Part shown: in pieces, positions 47,472 to 56,878 of the stretch
How the letters are laid out: the number at the start of each line of letters is the position of its first letter
Position numbering within the stretch: position 1 is the stretch's first letter
Assembly: GCA_014529385.2 (NCBI GenBank)
Contig: CM043959.1
Span: forward strand, 89,195,529-89,259,528
DNA length: 64,000 nt
From: Adiantum capillus-veneris
Taxonomy: Eukaryota; Streptophyta; Polypodiopsida; Polypodiales; Pteridaceae
Reading direction: 5' to 3'
The notes under the pieces: generated by a model
Database searches by the model: none
What the model was told of the DNA's origin: nothing
Seen by the model: the letters and a program-made list of their open reading frames with translations, nothing else
Program-made: the position numbers and the translations under genes

Positions 47472-48117
47472 CTATGTGTTCCATTGAATCAAAAGTAAAT
47501 ACATATTGGGGGGGGGGGGGGGGGGGGGGGATACATCATGGGTGATGTGGATGAAAGAAGGGTGGTGGGGGGCCATATGCTCTGGGAGGAAACAAAGGCC
47601 GTGCCAACAGGGGCAGTGCACCAAATGGTGGGGGAACTCCTCCAAATGGTAGAGGGTACCAACTATATGTGGGGGGGGGGCCGTAGGTAGTGAAAGAGGC
47701 AATGGATCAACTCTGGGCGGGGCCTCAGATGTGGAAGCAATGAATGCAATGGGAGACAGTCCAGTTCCACACAATGCCAAAATTGGAGCCGTGAAAGTGG
47801 GATACAATGCTGCTATTGCTCCGCCATGACTACTGAGTGGTGTCAGGAAAGGTGGCTCGAGCAAATGAAGCTGCTCTGACACCTGCTTCAGTTGCTCAGT
47901 TACCTAAGCTCTGACACTCCTATGAAAAATCAATGTCGAGCTTAAATCGGAAGGTAGGCGTTGAGCTGGCTCCAGACAAGCACTGAAAACTGCCCAATCC
48001 TTCTCACAACTGATGCAATGCCTACGTAGTAGTAAACATTGTGTTGCCAATGTCCAAACTCCTACAAAAAAATCCAACACAGCATCTCCCGTGTCTGTGA
48101 AGGTACCTAGTAGCCAT
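47472..48117 (-). CDS. Exon 11: methyltransferase SAM-binding motif and Pro-rich tail
   Basis: The acceptor TTTGTAG precedes 48,117. The reading WLLGTFTDTGDAVLDFFVGV is followed by WTLATQCLLLRRHCISCEKD. It fits the C-terminal motif of N6/N4 DNA methyltransferases: a G-D-x-V-L-D-P-F-x-G-S-G-T strand and loop, an Ala/Leu helix, then a G-R-x-x-I-G-x-E-x-D strand. Here several glycines are replaced (DFFVGVWT), which would harm SAM binding. A TAG at 47,904-47,906 is followed by further open frame with a Pro-rich tail, including a proline run from a 23-base poly-G tract at 47,508-47,530. Confidence 0.6.
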
Positions 48118-48159
48118 CTACAAAAAAAAAGTAATATTTAGATTATTAACCTATAATTT

Positions 48160-48943
48160 TATAGGAACAATCAGAAAAACTTCCAAAAAGTTTCTACCAC
48201 CTGGCAAACGCTGGACTCCTCTCAACACCTCTATGATAAGGCCGACCCATACGATCAAGCGTCCACTGTGTGGAATGTGAACCTGGTAGCTTCTCCCAGA
48301 ACATGTCTTCATCTGTACAGAAGCCACGTACATTTGCCGCAATCTCTCCATCCGCTCGATCATACCTCGGAAGCCGACACCCACCGGTTCAAGGGGGTGA
48401 AAAAATGACCAGCAACAAAGTACCAACCTACGAATGGAAGTAAAACATTATTATTTTGAAATGAAAAAATCAAAGTTACTATTCATTATCAAAACAAAAA
48501 AAACATACCTCCTCTAAATAGTCCTAAACAGTTGTACAACTAGACTCCGACAGCCATATGTACAATATCCTCAGCAACAACTGGAAACCATCTCCCTCTG
48601 CCTTCAAAGTGACAATGGACAGATGTTTTGCACGACATGTCACCACAACCATGCTATCAACCAAAAGAAACTCGGTTGCCAGAAGGAATGAAGCATCCAA
48701 AAGCTCACTATCCCATTGGTTCCATAAAAGAACCCCACCCATGCTAGCTGCATGTGGCCTAGTGTGTAAGGGAAAGGCCATGTACATCAAACATACGCCA
48801 CCCAATCTCAAGCTGGGGTTCATCTGCCCCGTTCCTAATAGAGAGCCCAAGAATCTACGTAGTGGCTGCATAGAACTGCATGCAATCTTTGTTAGCACTA
48901 AAATTGTGCACATAATTATGATTGTAAATTAGCATGGCTTACC
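48160..48943 (-). CDS. Exons 9-10: methyltransferase-like region, N-terminal part
   Basis: Exon 9 (48,509-48,875) has an A-F-P-L-H-T-R string where amino-MTases have the catalytic DPPY-N-T-R. It is followed by WDSELLDASFLLATEFLL and SMVVVTCRAKHLSIV then GDGFQL, the acidic/aromatic, strand and G-F pattern seen after the catalytic motif. If this frame is right, the catalytic DPPY is degenerate. About 48,160-48,425 has WYFVAGHFFTPLNRW in one frame and DEDMFWEKLPGSHSTQW then MGRPYHRGVERSP in another, so a frameshift lies between. A TAG occurs at 48,524-48,526. Confidence 0.5.
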
Positions 48944-49106
48944 TGTCATTGCACAACACATCTGGAATAGCTTTTGCCAACTCCTTGGCACTAGCATGCA
49001 CTGCAAGGTGGTGTGGATCTACATGCATATCTGTATGTAGCAACATAAGGTCAATATATCTTTCAAGCAATGCTAAAGAGAACAACACAACATTAACCAT
49101 TTTCAC

Positions 49107-49491
49107 GTTCCTGGATGGTTATCTCCCACAACTCCGGCCATGTCTGATAGGTCCTCTGTAGCCCTGCCATGTGATGGTGAACATGGAGGGGACTCCTGGA
49201 TGCCCCCCACTGGTCTTGGACTGAAGGATAGTTTCGGTACACTTTGGCTCATAGCACCAAGGCTATGAGCATTATCGCTGACTTCTACAGAATACTCCGC
49301 AACCACATGCTCGCTCTCACTATCACTGGAAAGTACAACCCTCTTCTTTTTCTTCCCACGTTGCTTGTCAACCGGTTGTGCTTGCGAGTCTTTCTTTGAG
49401 GTCTATTTCTTTTTTTCCGGTTTCTTTGATGTGTTTGGAGATAGAGCATCCTCTATCACAACCGCTTTCTTCCGTGACGCAGTATGCTCCG
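49107..49491 (-). CDS. Exon 7: basic linker with nuclear-localisation-like clusters
   Basis: The acceptor AATTAATAG precedes 49,491. The exon has Lys-rich clusters (KKPEKKK, then KQRGKKKKR) and an acidic/Ser-rich stretch (LSSDSESEH), as in flexible linkers of nuclear proteins. A TAG sits between the two Lys clusters at 49,403-49,405. The 3' end and junction to exon 8 are not resolved; exon 8 (to 48,943) carries HTDMHVDPHHLAVHASAKEL. Confidence 0.5.
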
Positions 49492-49569
49492 CTATTAATT
49501 AAAAAAGAACAATTATTGAGCCCATGTTGTATTGCTGCATGGCAAAGGTTAAACTATATAGAATGATAC

Positions 49570-50970
49570 CTATGTATAGCTCTTCCTCTTTGGGTGGGTA
49601 ATCCTTGTCTGGGTAGTCCAGCCACCAAGGACAATTGAGCCATGCTCCCTTTTGCCGCACGTCGTCTACCCACTTGTCAGGATATAAGCCCGTCTCCTCT
49701 CTCTTCGACATGCACCATGCATCACCGGGTTGCTCGGGAATGGGAAACACAAGAGCATCTCTCCACCATCTACAAGACAGACCACAATGTTTTGAGCCAC
49801 CAAGAACAAGATTAGTGTGTCCTACTACATTCTTAATTTGTCAATTAAAGATGTCAAACCTTTACAACGAGCGTCGTGCCGTGCCGTGCCGTGCCGTGCA
49901 AGCATAGTGGGGTTGCTCTTCGGGATCTTGTGTGGACTTGATCCGAGCACTCCACTTCTTGAAGGTCTTCTCAAAGTGCTTGTTTCTGTATGTCAGTAAT
50001 GTGTGGGCAAGTGTGCAACCATGCTTACCTTCAGCCTTCTCATGTTGGATAGCAACATCATGATTCTCGGCCTCCATTTTCTCGGCCACCTCAAGCACTC
50101 TCCTACAGCAAATAATAAGTCACAAGTTAGATTATCAACAAATTGCTAGCTGGTGCACATAATCAAATCTAACCTTTCCAATTTCCACCAATACACGTGA
50201 TATCGAAGCCATTGGATCCAGGCCTTTTTCGTCAAACATACACCATTCTCCTTCAAGGATGCGTCACCGCCTTGGAGCAAAATCAAGCAAGCGGCACTTT
50301 CTAGCAAAGGAAAAGCGAGACTTATTTTTCATTGCTACATAATAAAAAAAGAAATATATCGAATGATTTAAATGACATTTACTTACTCTTTCGGGCTAAT
50401 GCCTGCACATGCAACCTCTACCACTCTCGAGGGTGTCATTTTGGTGGTCTTCTCACCCCAACCTGTAAATGATATACATTTCTGCAAAAAATCGTTGCCA
50501 TTCTCTGGATTTGCAATGGTGCCTATCTCAAGCCCTTTGCACGTAAAATATTTCTCCGTTTGAGATAGTGCTAGATTGATGCTTTTCTCATATGCGTTAG
50601 GTGCCAACTCGTAGTCAAAACTCCCTTTTGATGGCAACCCTTCCGTTTTACTACTAAACATGCGATCAAACTCTTCCTATCATTTGCCAAGGACTCAATC
50701 AAAATACACATAATAAGATTTTGCAATCAAAACATATTCTCATTTAGCATTGGTTTAAAGCATACCTTCCAAATGAGTTGCGCAAGGACAGCCATTGGAA
50801 ATTTTAGCCACTTTAACTTGTTTGGACCTCTAAAATTCAAAGCCCTTTTTGCTGCCAAACGCGCTCTTTCGGGGAATTTTTGCAAAAGTGAAGTAGGATC
50901 CGCCAACCCTAGCTTTCTCATCATGAAAATATCATGAGCAGTTGTGTGAGGCACTGAAACCTTCATGGCC
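49570..50970 (-). CDS. Exons 2-6: middle region, no domain recognised
   Basis: Exons at 50,766-50,970, 50,387-50,676, 50,174-50,320, 49,866-50,102 and 49,570-49,769 join in phase with GT-AG introns of about 70-90 bases. Content: a basic helical part (ERARLAAKRALNFRGPNKLK), a mixed segment ending near GWGEKTTKMTPSRVVEVACAG, an aromatic-rich helix (WIQWLRYHVYWWKLERR), then a Trp/Pro-rich part (KGAWLNCPWWLDYPDKDYPP). The Trp-rich segment could be a binding module, but I cannot name it. Consistent splicing and phase are the best evidence that this was a real gene. Confidence 0.6.
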
Positions 50971-51048
50971 CTGTTTAACACTCGATTGTATTACATAGTT
51001 AAAAAATAAGATGTATTTACATTCACACAAAAAAAGTTGGGCTTACCT

Positions 51049-51777
51049 ATTGATCATTCCCAAAACCAATAGAAACTCCGCTGTCTCATGGGGCTGAAAA
51101 TCAACTAGAACGCACTCCACCTTTGGTGCCTTCTCAATTGGGATGTCATTCTCGTTTATCCACCGCATCCATGCCTCCAATCGGTGATTACCATCCCAAA
51201 CCACAAAGTACCTCTCGACCATGTGACTAAGCTCGGGGATTTGACGAAGCTCCTCATCCAAATCATATGACATTGCAAGATCCCTCGAAGCGCGACCATG
51301 ACGAGAAAATTGTTTGTGATCCTCCCCAAGAATCCGTTCACTAACAATAAATATTGCCATGGTTGGTTGGTAGCTTTTATTTGCAATGGAGAGTTGCAAA
51401 TCGGCCACATAGTCATCATGTGTGCGGATGGCGGGGTTTGAAAGAAGTCGACATAGAGGCAAGCATAGAAGTTTTCCATCATATGGTGCTCTATGAGAAT
51501 CCACCCAGCCCAATGAAATGTGCTTGTCGACAACGTTTCCAAACACTTTATCTCTTACATCTTTAATTGTGGTACCTGTTTCCACACGATGATTGGGTCT
51601 GGCGCTTGATTGTGTTGTTTCATCCACTCCAGTTACGATAGACACAATGCGATCTAAAGAACTGAAGGCTTGAAATTTTTTGGTATCCTATGTGCATAGC
51701 GGAGGTACTTCTTGCGATGTAGTAACATCAACCTCATCCACGACACCAGTACTTTTGGATTGATTTCTTGTTCTCAT
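51049..51777 (-). CDS. Exon 1: ParB/sulfiredoxin-like domain
   Basis: From MRTRNQSKST the frame runs to a splice donor at 51,048/51,047 (AATAG|GTAAGC), apart from a TAG at 51,688-51,690. The key motif is YFVVWDGNHRLEAWMRW at about 51,165-51,215, matching the D-G-x-H/N-R signature of ParB-like nucleotide-binding/nuclease domains. It is preceded by a region of alternating strands (DDYVADLQLSIANKSY, TMAIFIVSERILG) and followed by VECVLVDFQPHETAEFLLV. In bacteria and phages such domains often precede DNA methyltransferases. The family call rests on the DGNHR motif and flanking pattern only. Confidence 0.65.
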
Positions 51778-51947
51778 GATTGCACTAGAGAATTAAAGAA
51801 GATAGATATAGGTATGATTTATGAGAAATTGTAGGTAAGAGTTTGAAAAAGATAAGTGAGCAAAAGAAAACTTGACAGAGAGAAAGAGAGAGATCTGTGC
51901 AATAGAAGAAAATAGAGATGAGGAAAGTGAAAAGAGGAAGTCAATGC

Positions 51948-51958
51948 TCTTTATAAAG
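51948..51958 (-). promoter_or_regulatory. TATA-like box of the ParB/methyltransferase-like gene
   Basis: gctttataaag on the minus strand, about 175 bases upstream of the ATG at 51,777, in an otherwise GA- and AT-rich leader. Confidence 0.45.
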
Positions 51959-52035
51959 CTTTCATTTTTATTTATTAATTTTAATTTTTTAATTTAATTA
52001 TTTTGTCCTTGTTTGTGTGAGAGAGAGAGGAAGGT

Positions 52036-52440
52036 GAAGGTGTGTGTGTGTGTGTGTTGGCATGTGCGTGTGTGTGTGTGTGTGTGCGCACGCACGCACG
52101 TGTGTGTCTGTATGTTGACGTGCGTGTGTGTGTGTGTGTGCGTGCACGTGTCTGTGTGTGTGTGCATATCGTGGGCGTGCGTGTGTGTCTGCACACACAC
52201 AAACGCACGTGTTGGAATTTGTGTGTGAGTGTCTGCAGCACACACACGTGTTGCACTCAAGCACGTGTGTGTGGTGTACACACACACACAGGCCAGCGTG
52301 TGTGTGTGTACACACACGCACCTGCGTGGACGCGTATGTGTGCGTATGTGTGTGTCTGTTCACACACACACACATGCTTCTTTGCAACGTGTGTGTGTGT
52401 GTGTGTGTGTGGAGACACACATGTGACAGTCCACGTGGCC
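52036..52440. repeat. (TG/CA)-rich alternating purine-pyrimidine block
   Basis: About 400 bases of interrupted GT and CA runs on one strand, switching polarity several times, with repeated cacgtg and acgcac motifs. It is low-complexity; the long ORFs predicted here on both strands are artefacts. Confidence 0.9.
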
Positions 52441-52508
52441 ACGTAGCGGCCACGCATGCCACCGCGTGTCCACGTAGACTTACCACGTGTACCTTCAGTG
52501 ATCGACGG

Positions 52509-54894
52509 TGATAGCCGTTTTTTGGCTCTCTGTAATTGCCATAGTGAGTTATCTCACCCTATCAAATCACTCAAACATTGTGGTTACCCTCACCCTTTCA
52601 CTGTATATAGGTGCGTGTGAGTTAGGGGACTTTTCCCATATCTCCTTACTGAAATAAAAAACCCTCAATTAGCTAGTCATTGGGCTAGTTGAGCCAAAAA
52701 ATATAAAAAATATAAAAAATATAAGTATATTATGGCCCATGCGTATGTAAATATTTCTTTGTATATAGGGCCTAAATAAAATATTTTTTCATAATTATTT
52801 TGGTATTTATTTAAATATTTCTACCTAGGTGTGTGTTATTTATGCTCTGTACATTGCCTCACCATTACCACAATTTTTCTTACCATTTTTCATACTCTTT
52901 ATTCCATATAGATATATTTTCATGTAAGCTTCTCTTATATTTGGTGTAACTCCACCCCAACAAAAATCCAAAAAAACTAGTTTCATTTATGTGAATATTT
53001 TTTCATTATTGTGTTTTTTCCCTTCCTACATCTATTTTGTTTTTTTTCTAAAAAATTAGAACACCAAAAATATTTATCTTTTTATGGTAGCCTCATAATG
53101 AGAGAGATTTCTTTTGACCCCTTTATATTTTTTCCACTTATATTATTTATATTTGACATGTACATATTTTTTAGACCCCTCAATATTTAATTTTCTTAGT
53201 TGTACTATTCACTTATATCATGATCTCAACAATATCTTCAATTATAGACCTACCAAATAAGGTCAAGGGTAGGTGGCATGCATACATGCACTACGGAGGG
53301 CTCATTCTTGGAGGTATTCAAAAGAATCCTCCAAAGAAGGACCCCACAAGGACCTTGTGCAGTGGAAAAAAACAATCGATTTTGCTGAATTTTTAAAATT
53401 CACTTGCTCTCCGAATTTGAAAAGGTGATACAGACAAAAGTTGTAGCCCGTGGGCTGAACTTTTGCCTCAAATTTTTTCATATTTTTTTGAGCTACGAGG
53501 TGTGAGCTATGATTTTATTAGTGGACCCGAGTTTTCCCATGCTATGCAGCCACACTCTCTCTTCCACTTTATCATTTTCCTCTTTCACACACACTTCTCC
53601 ACTCATCATCCCCACCTCTCTCACCACTCCTCTCTGCACCGTACTCACCTTCTCCTCAACCTTGAAGAATAAGAGAAACCATGGTGAACTCATACCTCCC
53701 ACACACAATTCCATTCCAAAATTGACCACCTAGTCTCATTTTTCCTCCTCCAAATTACCCATATCTATAAAAAAAACCACAAAATTCAGCCTCTTCTCTT
53801 AAAAGACAGCATCATGGTGGTTGATTACTCAGCTTCAATTACCTTGTCTCTCAAGGAAGGTCAAGAGTGGAGGAAAAATGTACCGTCAAAGCTAGTGGAC
53901 CATCAACAAGCGTCAAAATTGGCCTTACTCAAGACACTTAGAGCATCAACCTTGTAAGAAATCCACCTTTTCTTACCTCTTAAGAGTTTTTCTTCCTTAT
54001 TTGTATCCTACATGGATACTCCCATTGTAAATATCCAATTACATTTGTAAATTAATACTAACTCTACTAACACTAACCCACTATGAAAAGTACTATCACC
54101 TTCATTTCTCTCCCCTCTCTTTTCCCACCAGCTTCTTGATAATTCCAAGCAAAAGAAATTAGATAAATTGCTGAAAATCTAACCCAACCATGGTTAGAGG
54201 AGTAACCCTAGCCTTCAAAATTGCTATAAAAGGAGGGTGTAGCTAGCACAAAAAAGGGGGGGAGAAGAAAGAGCACTATGCTATAGCTTGAGAAGCCAAG
54301 CTCAACCTCTTGAGAAGGAGGTCTTGAGTGGAATCTCATTGACATTAGGCATATGTATGTGTTGTATTAGGGGTGATTAGCAAGGGAACTCTATGCCATT
54401 GTAAGAGAGGGTGATCATTAAATTGAGAGTAGGAAATCTATCATTTCTCCTACTAGTGTAAGCCCAACATTTGCTGAATCAAGGAGGGTGAATTTGGACT
54501 AAGCATAGATACCTTGTCTCCCTTCCAACGTGAAGTCATGGACAATAATGATGTGTAAGTGTCTTGGGTTTTATTTAAGTTCTTGATAGCTTGTCTCCGG
54601 GTATTGTTATCAATTTAGCCATAAATCCCACATGCTGTAAGAGGGCGACAGGGTGGAGAGGACTCCCCTGGCCTTAAGATAGTGATTGGGGTGGCTTTTT
54701 TCTTGTGATGTGTTGTGGTGTAATTTACTCAGGCTATGTTGAACAAATACTAATCTCACTTTGATTGGTCATGACAGATTTGTAAGAAGGCATTAGTGCA
54801 ACAAGCACCCCTTTCCCCTTCTCTCTCTCTTTCTTACATATATATATTTATGTTTGCTTGATCATTAACGATACACTTCAAAGCAGCCCGAGCA

Positions 54895-54952
<58 letters not shown>

Positions 54953-55212
54953 TTTTAGTGTGTGAGAGTGTTTCATTGGTGTTAGGGTTAGTGTAAATTC
55001 CTTGCTTTTTTGTGGGTTGCTCTAACGATTCTCCTCTTTTGCGTCCTAGTTCGCTCTTAAACTAGGTGGTGCCCCTTGTGTAGTTGGGATTTGGCTGTGG
55101 GTTTGTTGTTTTTGGTTTGTGTTGTGTTGTGCCCCAGCCCCATTGAGCAGCACGGGAGCCTTGAAGGGTGTCTAGAGGTTGCTCTTCTTGTTGCCCGCCC
55201 CGGACCGCTTCA
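52509..55212 (+). repeat. 5' LTR of element D
   Basis: TGATAGCCG...CTTCA. A TATAAAA box lies at 54,225-54,231 and a (CT)n run at 54,898-54,949. Its first 1.85 kb match 62,144-64,000. Confidence 0.92.
54225..54231 (+). promoter_or_regulatory. TATA box in 5' LTR (element D)
   Basis: gctataaaaggaggg, conserved in the 3' LTR at 63,860-63,866. It is the likely promoter for the genomic transcript. Confidence 0.7.
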
Positions 55213-55215
55213 AAT

Positions 55216-55232
55216 TGGTGCCCCCACTGAGG
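55216..55232 (+). promoter_or_regulatory. Candidate primer binding site (element D)
   Basis: tggtgcccccactgagg lies three bases after the LTR end. It starts TGG, as needed to pair with a tRNA CCA end. The tRNA was not identified. Confidence 0.65.
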
Positions 55233-55291
55233 AAAACAACTCGTGTATGTTTTTGTGTAGGATCAACTTTTAGCATAGTCAAGTAGTTTGC

Positions 55292-55504
55292 ATGAATCAT
55301 GAGAGTTTGTATGATCCTTTCATTCCCATTGCAAGGCAAAAGATACACATAATTGTTAGTACTAAGTTGCAATTTCAACGGGTAATTCGTAGGATTTTAG
55401 GTCCTCTTAGGTTGGCCGAGATAAGCACTTCGGTAAATCCTTTTATTTTGCCTCTCATTAGGTACGATATTAGCTTGGAGGTCTATATTTTTGTGTTATT
55501 TTAA
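55292..55504 (+). CDS. Upstream ORF a (first of small pair)
   Basis: A 70-residue ATG-started ORF just after the primer site. Its second half (around RLAEISTSVNPFILPLIRYD then VYIFVLF) matches ORF b at 55,625-55,744, which shows both arose by tandem duplication and that the reading frame matters. No known family. It would be the first ORF on the genomic RNA, so it could be translated efficiently or control downstream translation. Confidence 0.55.
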   Translation: MNHESLYDPFIPIARQKIHIIVSTKLQFQRVIRRILGPLRLAEISTSVNPFILPLIRYDISLEVYIFVLF

Positions 55505-55624
55505 GGATTAGGACATGCATAGGCCATGGATAATGGCCCATGAATAGAAGTTTTTCCCTTTCATTTTACTCCACACATTAGAATAAACGTTGCAATTAGT
55601 AGAAAGATCCATTTTCAACAACGA

Positions 55625-55744
55625 ATGGTGTTCATGTTTGGTGCCCAAAGAGTAGGAGAAATTCTTGCATCACCAAACCCTGTCATTCTACCTCTCATCA
55701 ACTACCACACTTCTTTTGATGTACATGTGTTCATTTTATTTTAA
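55625..55744 (+). CDS. Upstream ORF b (second of small pair)
   Basis: A 39-residue ATG-started ORF, with its frame open further upstream from 55,544. It reads RVGEILASPNPVILPLINY then DVHVFILF, aligning with ORF a over about 50 residues if the upstream open part is counted. It is shorter at the start, so it may be a decayed copy. Confidence 0.5.
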   Translation: MVFMFGAQRVGEILASPNPVILPLINYHTSFDVHVFILF

Positions 55745-55835
55745 AATGAAGTGCATCCCGGCAAAATAGTGTGTATGTTTGTTTTTTCTTTGTCCAAGTT
55801 GTTACAAGAAACAAAAAACGATCATTTGTTCTAAC

Positions 55836-56324
55836 ATGGAATGTGTGTGCAGTGAAAGTTCAATCCTTAGAGATCTAGCTCTATTACCAATTGAGTTGCA
55901 GGAGCAAGTAGTAAGGCGTCTCCCTCATAACAAGAGGGTGGTGAAGTTAAGACGAAAGGTCCTACGCGTGGATTCCATTTTCCTCTTGTTGTTGGGCACT
56001 AAGGAAGACCGCGCATTCATCCAACTAGTGTGTGCCCTAAGATTGGTAAATAGAGTGAAATTTGGCGTTTGGCGAGTGCATTTCACCATTGAGGAAGACT
56101 CTTCAGGAAACTTGCGGCCAGAGTTCATGCTTCATAGACTCACATTTGGTGAATTTTTCCCTCATTTGCGTCTTATTAATAGTCTTCCTTTCACTTTCAA
56201 CAAAGGAGATAGGGAGCTATTCAGAGCTTGCCTGAATAAAGAGAGCATAGAGAAGATTGCAAATTTGTATAAATTCTCATCCTTCTCTACTTTCTATGAA
56301 ACTTTGTTCATAGAGACATTGTAA
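55836..56324 (+). CDS. Upstream ORF c (first of large pair), F-box-like start
   Basis: A 162-residue ORF from the first in-frame ATG (MECVCSESS). Near the N-terminus LALLPIELQEQVVRRLPHNK resembles the first helix of an F-box (L-P-x-E-L...I-x-x-R-L-P). The rest has FIQLVCALRLVNRVKFGVW and RLTFGEFFPHLRLINSLPF, blocks shared with ORF d. Position between primer site and gag matches the extra ORF1 of Ogre elements, whose function is unknown. The F-box idea is a weak sequence impression. Confidence 0.65.
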   Translation: MECVCSESSILRDLALLPIELQEQVVRRLPHNKRVVKLRRKVLRVDSIFLLLLGTKEDRAFIQLVCALRLVNRVKFGVWRVHFTIEEDSSGNLRPEFMLHRLTFGEFFPHLRLINSLPFTFNKGDRELFRACLNKESIEKIANLYKFSSFSTFYETLFIETL

Positions 56325-56346
56325 ATCTCTTTATGCTTTTGAATGA

Positions 56347-56829
56347 TTTAACCATAATCCTAAGGAGTTTTTGTCCAGGAATTTTGTAGCACAAGTGGAG
56401 TCTTTAAATCTTGCAAACTTGATTGGACTTGATCAGGATGTTCTTTATGAAATTGTGAGAAGGTTGCCTCACTCCGAGTGTGTGGAACTCGAAGGAAAGG
56501 AGCTCCTAGTCAATTGCTACTTTCTCATGGCCTTCGACGAGCATGAAGATCTAGTTTTTATACAAACCGCTTGTGCGTTGGGAATTGTAGAGCAAGTGCA
56601 ATTTATCACTTGGGACGTGGTTGCTCTTTTGGATCCAGAAAATGAAGTTCTAGAGATTTCTGTTTATCGCCTTAGCTTTGAAGAATTTCAACCCTTCTTA
56701 GAGCTCATCAATAGTCTACCTTTTTGTTTTGATCAAACAAATCGAGACCTCATTGAAGCTTGGATAGCTGAAGAAGAAAACCTAGAGTGGTATTTTCTTA
56801 CTTCTTCATTTGAAGGCGAGTGGTTCTAA
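56347..56829 (+). CDS. Upstream ORF d (second of large pair), no clear ATG
   Basis: Open frame of about 160 residues, paralogous to ORF c: DQDVLYEIVRRLPH, FIQTACALGIVEQVQF, RLSFEEFQPFLELINSLPF. The first in-frame ATG lies well inside (LMAFDE), so the natural start is missing, or it is translated by reinitiation, a non-AUG codon or after splicing to ORF c. It ends 49 bases before the gag ATG. It is more acidic than ORF c. Confidence 0.6.
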   Translation, partial: FNHNPKEFLSRNFVAQVESLNLANLIGLDQDVLYEIVRRLPHSECVELEGKELLVNCYFLMAFDEHEDLVFIQTACALGIVEQVQFITWDVVALLDPENEVLEISVYRLSFEEFQPFLELINSLPFCFDQTNRDLIEAWIAEEENLEWYFLTSSFEGEWF

Positions 56830-56878
56830 ATCTCTATTGTATCCCTTATTGTAACTCGTGTTGTAATCTTTCATAATA

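Larger units (their letters stand above)
47472..51777 (-). pseudogene. Multi-exon ParB-like / DNA methyltransferase-like fusion gene, probably decayed
   Basis: A minus-strand gene of at least eleven exons. Those I could place: 51,049-51,777, 50,766-50,970, 50,387-50,676, 50,174-50,320, 49,866-50,102, 49,570-49,769, about 49,107-49,491, about 48,943-49,052, 48,509-48,875, about 48,160-48,425 and 47,472-48,117. The first six introns have GT-AG ends and keep phase, so the reading is continuous through them. Domain order is ParB-like, a long middle, a Lys-rich linker, then a methyltransferase-like part. The likely role is sequence-specific DNA base methylation, inferred from motifs only. Four in-frame TAG codons and unresolved frames near 49,100 and 48,400-48,510 suggest a dead or dying copy. 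The start is the ATG at 51,775-51,777, downstream of a TATA-like box. Confidence 0.6.

Noticed and set aside
51981-52511. ORFs of 90-160 residues in the TG/CA-rich block
   Set aside because: Cys/Val/His/Thr repeats from low-complexity DNA, present on both strands and all frames.
53463-53733. A 74-residue ORF conserved in both LTRs of element D (also 63,144-63,368)
   Set aside because: Conservation is explained by LTR identity. An equally long ORF exists on the opposite strand, so coding is not shown.
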